DNA from: Gonium pectorale
Taxonomy: Eukaryota; Chlorophyta; Chlorophyceae; Chlamydomonadales; Volvocaceae
DNA: 64,000 nucleotides
NCBI GenBank assembly: GCA_001584585.1
Contig: LSYV01000062.1
Coordinates: 330,468-394,467, forward strand
Reading direction: 5' to 3'
Under the pieces are notes generated by a model. It had not been told where the DNA came from. It saw nothing but the letters and a program-made list of their open reading frames with translations, and searched no databases. Position numbers and translations under genes: made by a program. The first letter of the stretch is position 1; each line of letters starts with the position of its first letter. This document shows, piece by piece, positions 1 through 9,872 of this stretch.

Positions 1-226
1 AGCCCTGGTGCTGGCGCGCGCGCGGGCAGCGCTGGGTGCTGCTGGCGCCGGCCTGGGTTCGGCGACGACGACGGCGGCAGCGGCGGCGCCAAGCGCGGCG
101 CAGACGCAGCAGCAGTACGCCCTGGCAGCGCTGTCCAACCCGGCACTGCTGGCGGGCCTTATGGAGCAGGCGGCGGCGATGGACCCGGACACGCTGCGGA
201 GGTTGAAGGCTCAGGGGCGGGCGTAA
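1..226 (+). CDS. C-terminal exon of an unidentified protein (5' part outside the window)
   Basis: A frame is open from the left edge to a TAA at 224-226. It begins in Ala/Arg/Thr-rich low-complexity sequence and ends in a helical, better ordered tail that contains SNPALLAGLMEQAAAMDP and then a basic end. GC-rich third positions match the other exons in the window. I do not recognise the family; Asn-Pro helices of this kind occur in STI1/ubiquilin-like segments, but the piece is too short to assign. The gene starts to the left of the window. Confidence 0.5.
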   Translation, partial: ALVLARARAALGAAGAGLGSATTTAAAAAPSAAQTQQQYALAALSNPALLAGLMEQAAAMDPDTLRRLKAQGRA

Positions 227-885
227 GCCGACCGGCGCATCGATGCGTCGCTGGCCGAGGCCCCGCTTGTGCGGCAGAGGTTGTTGTTCGCACTGGCCGT
301 GTGCTTCGGGGCTTCTGATGGGTACAAAATTGTGCCGGACGGCACAGTTGCCAATGTTCAGTGGACACCTTGTGGTGATGGGAGCATGGCAGCGTTTGGT
401 ACAGGGTCAGGGCCTTGTGCGTGCAGCGGTCATGCTCAGCGGGATGTTGCCGTAAAGCATTCACCCGCAGTCCCGCACCAAGCGATAAGACAGGACACAG
501 GTAGGCACGTAGGCCCACGGCTCGGGTACCGGATGTATGTTCATGTCTAGAGTGGTTTTCACAGGCAAGTAGGTGATGGTCTCTGGCTCTTCTCGGTCGG
601 TTGACGGTGTGGTTGTGAAGGCGTTTAGGGGCGTTGGGGTCGGGCGTCGGGCATGATGGTTACGGTCTTGAACCGTGCCTCGCTTTTGCGTCTCCCTTAA
701 CCGTCAGACGTGCACCTGGCGCTGTCGAACAGATCGTGTGTACTCCCAAGTCGCTAACAACTGGCTGTGGACGACAATGCACAGCCATGAACGGCGTCTT
801 AACAGTGCCGCGATTGTCGTGATGGATAGAAATGTCCGCCCTGGCTTTGCATGCCGCGCACGTGTGGCCTGAAGGCCTGGATCGG
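227..885. other. Non-coding stretch, probably 3' UTR and intergenic DNA
   Basis: No frame here has the codon bias or splice borders of the neighbouring genes. The first part is presumably the 3' UTR of the gene ending at 226; no TGTAA signal was seen near it. Confidence 0.4.
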
Positions 886-1008
886 CGAAAAAGAACACAG
901 ACAGGGAAGCTACCTCCATACACACCGTGCGACGTTTCCAGTAGGGTGCCTGGGTACAAGGCATGGCGGCTCGGCGGGTGAAGGAGACGAGCAGACAAGC
1001 TCTTCCAG
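886..1008 (-). repeat. Dispersed repeat, copy A
   Basis: Starts with AAAAAGAACACAGACAGGG and continues through a CATACACACC block and a GTTTCCAGTAGGGTGCC block to a GACGAGCAGACAAGC block. The same blocks in the same order occur at 40360-40575, and inverted at 1727-1846. No coding capacity is evident. Confidence 0.6.
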
Positions 1009-1393
1009 TTGGGGCCAGCGGCGATGTTGCCTGGGAATATGGAGGTGGAGGCCCGGTGCCAAAAGGCATAAACGGAACTAGTGGTTGTGCCTGGCACACG
1101 GCCTTCGGTGCGGAGTGCCCACCACATCACAGAAATATACAGTTCCTGAACCTGAGTATCCCGCACTGCTGCAACTTGGGGGAGCCACATCCCGGCTTCC
1201 CTAGATGCACATTTGGCCACCATGCACCACACACCCACACTCGACTGCACCCCACCCACACTCGACTCCATGCACAACCGCGCTCACGGTCTGCGGCATT
1301 ATGCGCATTTGACCCGTTTTACAGCGTCGTCGTGAGTCGCTCCTCAAGGCAGCAAAAGGGGGCCGTGGGACATCCACGTGATATAACACCCTC

Positions 1394-1612
1394 GTCCCCG
1401 GGAACCACATTCGCCTCCGCCCGAACTAGCCTCGGCGCCGACCACCGCTGCAGCGCCCACGCCATGACCTCCTGCGTCAGCTCCGCCAGGTCCAACGGCC
1501 TTCCTTCAGCTAAATCCGGGGCCGCGAGGGCAAGCGATAGCAGGAATGGCAGCGTCGTCCATTCCAGGTCTATCTTACGCCACTCGGCGGTTCGGGGCTG
1601 CGGGCTGGGCAA
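1394..1612 (-). other. Orphan coding-like segment, minus strand
   Basis: One minus-strand frame reads as plausible ordered protein (it contains AEWRKIDLEWTTLPFLLSLA and DLAELTQEVMAWALQRW), with algal codon bias and a possible acceptor just upstream. It cannot be joined to a start or stop, and I do not recognise the family. It lies between two repeat copies and may be a relic of a gene or mobile element. Confidence 0.3.
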
Positions 1613-1726
1613 CCGCCCCGCGACTAGTAACCGCTGGCCGCCGATGGACTGGTCACACCGTCGGCCGCTCGCCGGACCCGTACACCCTCTACATATTGTC
1701 AGGTACCTATCAAGGTGACACACACC

Positions 1727-1846
1727 GGGAGGGCCCGTTCGCTCGTTTTGCTCGCCCGCCATGCCCTGTACTCGGCGCCCTGCTGGAAACACCCGGGTGT
1801 GTATGTCCGTAGAGGTCGCCTTCCCCGTTTCTGGTTCTCTTTTTTA
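1727..1846 (+). repeat. Dispersed repeat, copy B (inverted relative to copy A)
   Basis: Carries, in opposite orientation to copy A, the blocks GGGCCCGTTCGCTCG, GCCATGCCCTGTACTCGGCG, CTGGAAAC, GTGTGTATG and finally TTCTGGTTCTCTTTTTT. Copies A and B flank the orphan segment at 1394-1612 as an imperfect inverted pair about 700 bp apart. Confidence 0.6.
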
Positions 1847-1951
1847 GCGGCGCAGCGCGAGTCAGGGCCCACTGTCCCGCTCCGACAGCGAACGCCCTCC
1901 CCTTGTGAGCGCCACCTCGCTGGCGGCCTCGGGCTGTAGCTGGCACGACGC

Positions 1952-2288
1952 CTAGGCCGCCGCCTTGGCAGCTGCCTTGGCCATCGCCTTCTCAACCCCC
2001 TCCTCGTCGTCCCCGGGGACGGTCACCGCCGCAGCCCGCTGCTTGTCAGGCAGGCTGCCTCCCGTGTCGGCCCTCAGCTCCAGGTCAAGCGGGCGGCTGC
2101 GCACGCAGGTTGCCGCCGGGGACAGCGCGCAGGACCATTGCGAGCTGTCGGGCCCGCCCGAACTGCGCATGGAGCTCACTGGCAAGGGCCGGACCCGTGC
2201 TGAGCTGAGGCCCATTGCTTCCCTTGCTGGCCGCCACCACGAAGCAGCCCATGTCCACGCTGGCGGCGCCTGCCTGCTGCTGCCCAAG
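1952..2288 (-). pseudogene. Minus-strand gene fragment with a frame change
   Basis: Going down the minus strand, an acceptor-like CAG precedes 2288. One frame then gives ordered protein (SVDMGCFVVAASKGSNGPQL, then a helical RARQLAMVLRAV stretch) to a stop near 2090. A second frame continues immediately with LDLELRADTGGSLPDKQRA and an acidic, Ala/Lys-rich tail ending in a TAG at 1952-1954. No convincing intron joins the two frames, so this looks like a frameshifted or decayed copy, or an assembly indel. No upstream exons were found between 2364 and the MUT9 stop. The family is not recognised. Confidence 0.35.
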
Positions 2289-2363
2289 CTGCAGAAGGCG
2301 AGCGGTTGTTCGCCTTCCGCGCGGCAGCGGCGGCGACCGAAAAGGCTACAGCGTATAAGCAAG

Positions 2364-3481
2364 ATAGTGGCTGTTACGCGAGATTGCTTCAGGGCGCTTT
2401 AGTACACAGGAAGCAAGTGAATAGGCAGGATCGAACGCCACGTGAGTCAGTCAACGGCCATTACATCCGGGAGACTGGGCTCCTCCAATGAGGCTGGGCC
2501 CACACCCGGCTGGCCGCTACTCCGAATTGCTCAAGCGCATTGACGCAGCCAAACAGACTTTCCTCTCACATCATTAACTACCACCAAACAAAAAAACAGC
2601 CTGCAGAAGGTTGCAGAACTCACAGCCTACCTGCCTGCCTCGACGCACGGCCTCAAGCGCTTTACCTCCTACGTCCACCTAACGGTCCTATACCATCATG
2701 CCCACCACACAAAACAGGGATGTTACAAGGGATGAAGCCCGAGGGACAATCCGTAGCCCGTACAAGCAGTTCCAACCCTGGCATGCATTTAGTGGCCGCG
2801 CTGCACCGGACGCCAGGCGCTGGCCGGCATCCAGGCTCCATGCAAGACGAGTCTTACTCCCCATAAGAGCAAGGCACCAAGACATGCACGTCATCACAAA
2901 CACAGCGGCCAGTCATAGGAAACAGAAACAGAAGCAACATGCAATGAGGCAGCCAGTTCAGCCCTGGACTTATGCATCTGCCTCGCGGGGTCTTCCATGC
3001 GCTAGTCATGATATTACCCGTCAGGTGATGATGTGCCCCATGTTTGCGGGCCCTGAGTGTCGAAGCCTACCACAGCCTGCCCAACTACAACCCCGCCCGA
3101 GTTCGGGTCCATTACGGCATTCACTTACACGCACAAACTCTTCATTGGGAAGAGTTTAGTGTGTGCGGTCCGGGACAAGCCCATGGCACCTAACACCTAG
3201 CAAAATGCGTTGAACGAGGCGCGTCAGGAACCAGAAGTCGAGCTGGAGATCAATTCTCCGCCAACTGCGTCAGAACCTGCCTGCTAAGCTACTCTGCCTG
3301 CTCCACTCTGCTCTGTCGATCTGACCTACTGTCACGAGGAGTGCCACAACGCGCCGGCAGAGCCGCACTGGCGCTTGGATCCCGCTAAGCAGCCCATGAA
3401 CCGGCGCTGCACCTGCCCGATGAATGCGGCCAGCTGCGCGCCGTGCTCCAGGTATGAGTTCAATGCCGCTGCAGAAGCATC
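2364..3481. other. Probable MUT9 3' UTR and intergenic DNA
   Basis: No exon was recognised on either strand. On the minus strand there are TGTAA motifs (TTACA on +) at 3125-3129 and 2723-2727, about 355 and 755 nt past the MUT9 stop. TGTAA is the usual poly(A) signal in chlamydomonadalean algae, so either could end the MUT9 transcript. Confidence 0.4.
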
Positions 3482-6400
3482 TCAGCTGACCGTCTTGCCG
3501 TAGCAGATGGCCGCCAGGAACAGGTTGTCGTCTGCGGTAGTACGACATGGAAGTCAGAAGTGTACCAGTCATCACCGTGTTTCCAGGGTGGACGCTTACA
3601 TAAGCAGAATAGCTCCTTTGCGCAGATGCTGCGGACACTGAGAAGCCAACTCACCCCACTTTTCCTTGATGTGCTGCGTGGGGAAGTTGCTGGTGCGCAG
3701 CGTCTCCTGCGTCTCGTCCAGGTTGGACTTCCGCAGGTTGGACAACACAAATGCAGACTGGTCGTGTGTCGACGCCGCGCAGGTAATCCGGTAGCCGGCG
3801 TCCCAGCGCTTGTGGATGCCCTCCGACGGGTACTGGAAGTCCACCTCCACCACCTGAGTGGGCACCGCGCAGAACCCACATGAGCATTATGGGGCATAGT
3901 CTTGCAAATCATTCACATGATTACACTGACCTATCAGCGGTCACCGTTTGCCCCATCCGCGTGTGGGGGGGGGCAAGTCAATCATTGGGACGCTGTTTTG
4001 CTATGTTGTGTCGTGCTGGCATGTTTTGCTCAGTGACCTTCCCACCAAACAGCTCAGTCTTCTGCGAATGAAGCTCCGCATATCCGGACGCTTCAACTGG
4101 CCGGGAACAACAACCCGTGCACAAGCTTGCCCTCGCCCCACCTGGTCCTGGATGCCCATCGTCTTGGACATGACCACCGCCCACTGGTTCACGCAGGTGG
4201 CCATGGCGGTAACGAAGAAGCCCTCGCGCCACTTCTTTTTGATCCATTCGAACGGGAACGAGTCCGCCACCTTGTACGATTGCTGCGTGAAGCGGGTGCC
4301 CTTCGACATCACCACCAGGCTGCTGCTGTTGTCGCTGCCGGACACGGCAGTGATGTAGTAGCCCTCCTCCCACTTCTCCATGATCCACTCCTTGGGCAGG
4401 AAGGAGTTGTAGTGGACCTGGCCGAAGGAACCAAAGCATGACGGCGTTCAAGCATCCTTTACTGAAATCAGGCACAAAACCATGCAGAGCTAGGCCGGTA
4501 ATGCCACCACGTTTGCCCCGGTTCATAATTTGCCTCTGACAGGACCCAGATGGCACGCAAGAACCAATCCGACGATATGGTCTGCCATACCTTGTAGATC
4601 TGCTGTGTGTACTCCGTGCCGGCGTCCATGACGATGGCCCACAGGTTCTGGCACGAAGACACGCAGCTGATATACAGGCCGTCCTCCCAGCCCTTCTGGA
4701 CGTGCACTAAGAGCCGGCTGGTGTTCACGTTGTAGTGGTACCTGTGACCAAAGCAGCCCAGGTCCAAAGATGATTCGGAAGTCCAGCCGGCAAGCCTTCA
4801 TCTTTATGTGCAAGCTACCGACGATAATGCCCTGCCCTGTACTGAGGGTCCCCGCAGCAGCCGTGTTGAGAGAGGGTCCATTCTGCATTGCCGCAGCAGC
4901 CGTGTTGAGAGACCATACCCGAGCTGCAACAGCCCTTCATCTACACCAGACCTTGAACCCCCCATGACTAACCGCTGCTTCATGGGTGCGTGCTTGTTGT
5001 AGACCGTGATCCACTGCCGCGCACCGTTGCCAGTCCGGACCTTTTTTACCGGCTGGATCTCCACGTCACCCTCGAAGTCCGAGCGGCTGCGCTTGCTGCC
5101 AACCACCAGCTGTGGAGAAGGGAGAGAATGCACGCAGCGGACTCGTCACCTTCTATACAAACAACCAGACACGAATGAACCAGAAAAGAATTGTCCATTC
5201 GAGTTCAACTCCTCCGAAAGTGTAGTTCCCACCTTGAGGGCGTTCTCCACCACCAGCGGCCGTTCCGGCACGTTGACGAGCGGCTCAAACATGGCGATGT
5301 AGCGCGCGTAGTTGGGCTCGTCCTCGAACTTGGCATTCATCACGCTGTCCGTGAACTCCCGGAAGGCCGACTGTGTGAGGCGGCACAGCAGCTCCGCCGA
5401 CGTCGCCATCTTCTTCCGCGCCACCCAGTAGCCCTTGTTTGCGCCCTGCAAAGACAAACAAAGGAGACACACGTACATCAACAACTGCCTCAATCCACCG
5501 GCTGAACGGACAGAAGAACATTGCATGAAACTACGTCAAACCAGCTGCAGAAGTACCTGTCTGCGCCTCTGCCCTGCTCACTCTCACCGACACCGGAACG
5601 ATAACGCTATACTTCTCATTCCTCTCCCCTGCAAGTTCGCACCTGGTAACCCTGCCACGGCAACCGCCCCTTCAGGAGGAAGATGAGAGTGTAGGCGAGG
5701 GACTCCAGGTCATCGCGTCGGCTGCTGGTGCGGCCGAGGTGCGCGTGCACGCTTGCGTACCGCACCGTCCCGCGGAAGTCGTCCGGCTTCTGGTCGTACT
5801 TGACGTGCGCGCCGTATCGCCCTTCACGGTATTTCATCGCGAGCCCCAGGTCCACGAGGTATAACCGTTTGGAGCGATTCGTGTCCGGCGGCCCAAGCAG
5901 GAAGTTCTCGGGCTTGATGTCCCCGTGCACGTACCTATGCGGAGAAAAACACTGTTCGCCATCCCAGGTTCGCTACTTTGCGCAACCAGGCGCATACACA
6001 ACCACAGGCGAGCGCCATACACAAGGAGTCCCGCTCCTGCAAGCCCAGGAATTGTGTATCAAACATCCTCACCCCCGGTTGTGCAGCGCCTGGAGGATGG
6101 TCAGCGCCTCCATGGCGACGCAAGCCACGTACGCCTCCGACAGGTGTTGCCCCTGCTGGTTCCAGACGTCCCAAAGGCTGGGCCCCAGTAGGTCCATGAC
6201 CTGCAATAACATAGGTTAAGTGCAAATACATCAAACACCTCCTTCAAGTCATGGACATAACCGTTACTAGAGAAATGACACGCGCTCCGGCTGACGTCAC
6301 CCACCATGATGTAGAAATCATCCTGCTGGCCCTTGTAGTGCACCTTCGGGATACCGTACACGTCTCCTTGCAGGGCCCTGTATAGGCACGCCAAGTGTGA

Positions 6401-7359
6401 GATCAGATGACGGCGTATGAGCCACCCTAACCCCAGCTGCGGTGCGCACTCACGAGTAAATGGACCACTCATACGGGGGCCCAGCAGCACAGCCCTTGCT
6501 GCTCTTATGCTCGAACTTGAGCGCCACCTGGTTCTGTGAGGGGGCGGGGGGCGGGGGGAGTGGGAGCCAGGTGTTGGGTTTGAATCACCATGGCGCTACT
6601 GGTTTGTCAACCCCTCTGAGAAAGCTGACTCCAACTTGATCGGGGATAGCATCCTTACCAGCGCGGCCGCGGCATCGGTCTCCTTTGCGCCTTTCTTTGC
6701 GTTCACTCGTCGGCCCAGCCAGACCTGCCCAAAGCCTCCCTTGCCGAGCTTGCGGTCAGGCACGTAGACCGGCGAGCCACCGACAGTTACCTGCAGGCAG
6801 ACATGAATCATGAAGCGATGCTCTCCAAACCTGTGCAGCTGTCCGCCCATTCGCGTCGCCATGGCTCACCCGCTTCGGCACCGGAAACTTGTCCGGTCCA
6901 TCTTCCGCGGGGTCCTCAACCTTTGGCTCCGGGACATACGCCGGTTGCGCTGGCTGTCGAGGAGGCACGTTTGCGGGCGCGGGCGGCGCGGCCAAGGGAG
7001 CCTTAGCAGCCTTGGGCGCGACGTGCTTCGCCTGCGCGTTCAGCTTGACGTTCTCCTTGTTAGGGTCGGTCGACTGGTTCTTCTGATTGGATGGGAACAG
7101 GTTGGCTGGCCCGTCGGGTGAGGGGGACTCGTCGAGGGGTTGAATGACGTCGCGGCCTGGGGTTCGGGGGCGACAGGTTGGTTTCGAGCGCAGAAAGTTT
7201 GCCAGAGCGCCCTCGATTGCTGGCACGCGCAGATACCCTTGCAGAGCAGCTGCAGGACTGAGGGAAGACAGTCGAGAACGCACCCTGCGCCTGAGCAGCT
7301 ATTCTTTGTTGCGCCTCGAGCTTCGCAGCGCGTTGCGGCCTGGCCCTCGGTTCTGGCAT
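3482..7359 (-). CDS. MUT9: MUT9-type casein-kinase-1-like protein kinase
   Basis: Thirteen exons: 7359-7284, 7249-6870, 6790-6659, 6533-6454, 6377-6305, 6200-6073, 5934-5643, 5445-5233, 5109-4973, 4741-4591, 4417-4142, 3853-3655, 3531-3482. They total 2187 nt (728 aa) in one frame. The start [15 protein letters not shown] resembles the MPELRSG start of plant MUT9-like kinases. The kinase domain shows the glycine loop GKGGFGQV, lysine in [15 protein letters not shown], and DLG in place of DFG, as is normal for this family. A conserved C-terminal half of about 330 residues follows ([29 protein letters not shown]) and ends CYGKTVS. Chlamydomonas MUT9 phosphorylates histones (H3 Thr3) and is needed for heritable silencing; plant homologues also act in light signalling. 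A nuclear location is inferred from the family. The low-complexity linker, residues about 45-150, is family-typical. Confidence 0.93.
4852..4912. repeat. 22-bp direct repeat inside a MUT9 intron
   Basis: A perfect 22-bp word beginning CCGCAGCAGCCGTG occurs at 4852-4873 and again at 4891-4912, both inside the intron between the ninth and tenth MUT9 exons. Confidence 0.8.
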
Positions 7360-8342
7360 TTCAGGAATCCACCGGGAGGGCGATTGCGGGCATGTGCCGC
7401 CCTGTTACCGCGCCAATCGAGGTCGGGGTCGGGGGGGTTTCTTGCTGAGCACCGGCCTTTGCGTCCGTTCAACGAGCCACCCCACGAAACAAGAAGAGAC
7501 TATGTCTTCAGTGCTTTGACCAGCGGCGGTGGCAGAAACCAAGCTTAAGTAACAGACACGCCCTGCGCTGTAGACTCCTTCCTAGGGCGCTATGCTACAG
7601 TATGCTACCACTACGAAAAGAACCTCGATTTCTAGTGAGCTGGACTGAGTGCTGGAGCTGGGGCTCGCCGGAGTCGATGTGCAGCAGTATCCGTACCGTG
7701 CTAACTGCGAACTGCTCGGCAACAATCATCTGCTCTACACGAAGCAGCAATAATGGCGTCAGGGTAGCCGTATAGCATACTGTACATTAATGCTTTGGCA
7801 GTCATTTGCTCACAAACAAATTGTGGGGGCAGCACATGTTAAAGCCGCTTCGTTGCCCAGACCGGCATGTTGCTTCACGCAGGTAGATATTACCACAGTT
7901 CAGAGGGGCGTTGGTCCCCTGAACCATGAGCTGCACCTTTGGTGCATGTCGAGTGGCGAGCTCCATTTTCCCAGCCAAGCACATCCTTATATGGTAGCTG
8001 AGTTCACGCACTGCTGGTTCAGCTCCTTGGAAGCAACGCGCAAGCAATTCGGCGGGGAAGACACTGCGTGTCCATGCGTGTCCTCCAATGTGCCACCCAG
8101 GACACGCTTCCTGTTATGGGCAGACGTTCGATTATCCCATCGCCGGCTTCCTTTGCAGAGCGCAGCTCAAGTGAGACAGAATGAAGGCACTTGCCTCGCG
8201 ATCCCCCGTGACACCTAACACACCCTTCACACGCCCCTTCAGCACAGCGCGCCTCTGTCGGCAACGAAGCACAAGCTCCCTCGGTGCCGTCTCAGGGAGC
8301 CGGTTCCCGCTGGGATTGAACATTTCCCTCTCGTCATTTACG
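7360..8342. other. Upstream region of MUT9, no gene seen
   Basis: This holds the presumed MUT9 promoter and 5' UTR. No frame shows exon-like borders plus recognisable protein. Confidence 0.35.
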
Positions 8343-8402
8343 GTGCGTATGTGGGGTGAGTCCATACGGGCTCCCTCTTTCTGTGCAGGTTTCTCGTTTT
8401 TC
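8343..8402 (+). repeat. Dispersed repeat, copy C (partial)
   Basis: Shares GGGCTCCCTCTTTCTGTGCA and the following TTCTC-plus-T-run with the copies at 14551-14580 and 34271-34330. The core looks like an intron 3' end (pyrimidine tract plus CAG). Confidence 0.55.
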
Positions 8403-9872
8403 ATACCAGGACCGTGAGTCCCAACAGTCGTCTGCGGTCGTTTTACACTGTGGCCAGCTTGGAGCTCTTGGAGGAGAAGGGACTGCTGATGTCGGAGGCA
8501 TGTTACACATTTCGTTGGCGCACGGCAGAGCTGCATGTCACATTCTGCAAGCGCCGGATGGCGGCGCCTGTGCCCTGCATTATTCCCCGCCCAAAATGAA
8601 ACACTGCTTGGGACTGCTTTGAATCTGACCCGCTAACCCCGGCCGCGTCCCTACGTCCCCGCCCTGACCCCGTACACCACCAAATTGGATGTGTGGCTGT
8701 GAAGGCATGGTAGCTGCCCTAGCGATCCTCTTAAACGTGGAGCGCGTCCGGGACTGCACAGACTCGCTCAGTCGTATGCCAGCCAGCGAAGCGAATGCCG
8801 TACACAGATACTCAGGTTGCCACCGCCAAGGCTCGCATAGGAGGCCCGGTACGCGAAGCATGAGGCGGTCGCTCTTCTATAACTCGAACGCACCAAACAG
8901 AACGGGTCACGGTTTAGGGTAACACAGTGTAACGTCAATGCCGACGCCCGTTCGTGCATGCCTTGGCCATGTTGTCGTTTGCCACGGCTGGCGCGGCTGG
9001 CAACGGCCAATCGCGTTACCAACGTCCCACACACACGTGGGGACCGCGCAGACCTGTACGGCAGCATGCGCCGACGGGGGCGTGTGCAGTTACGGGGGCG
9101 GTTTTGGTGTTTCACATCTTGCAAGCGTGCCATATTGCAAACATACCCTATACGGTAGGAGAGAATGGGAAGGCAGTGCTATCAGGTATATAGCCTCATG
9201 CCACCTCTGGGGCCTGACCCTGTTTAATGGAATGGAAATCGGAACTTGCACCTTGTAGTCGTTTCGTCACTGAGCTATAAGCAGGTGACCACCTGGCAAA
9301 GTTAGAGCGAATAGACTTATACACAGGTATGGCTCCACAGGGCTGCCGGTTACTCGTCTTCCTACTCAGGTCCACACATGGACCAACGTCCCCGATCCGG
9401 GGCCCCGTGTACGGGTGCAGGGCACGCCATGCATGTCCTTGGTGGAACCAAAACACGCATGTAGGCGCTACGGGATTCACATGCCCACCAAGCTGGCCAG
9501 CGCTGTGACCGAATCTCACCCCGCAACAACGAACCATCCGCACTCACTGCCACTCGGGACGCCTGGGTCCCGAGAGCCCACGACCAGCCCACGTCGTCGC
9601 CAGCGGCGCCACGCTCAATTAACTACCCGCTGCTGCACCTATTCTTCCTGGCGGACGTGCCCCACCAAGTGCTCCCTCACGGAGCACGGCGCCGGTGCTA
9701 CCGCTTCATTCAGACCCGCAACATCAGCGTGCGGCCTCTCAAGCCGTAGTTGTCGCCATAAACCTGCGGTGAGCGGGCGCTCAGCTCCTACAGCAGCTTA
9801 TGGCGGAACACTAAGGTCGGGATCAAGGAATCTGTGATGATGTAGCTGAGAGCCTGCGGCACCACTGCGCGG
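8403..9872. other. Probable SNX1 3' UTR and intergenic DNA
   Basis: No recognisable gene. A short + strand frame near 8414-8599 (FYTVASLELLEEKGLLMSEA) looks coding-like but has no start, no partner exon and no family. A minus-strand TGTAA motif lies at 8503-8507, rather far from the SNX1 stop. Confidence 0.35.
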
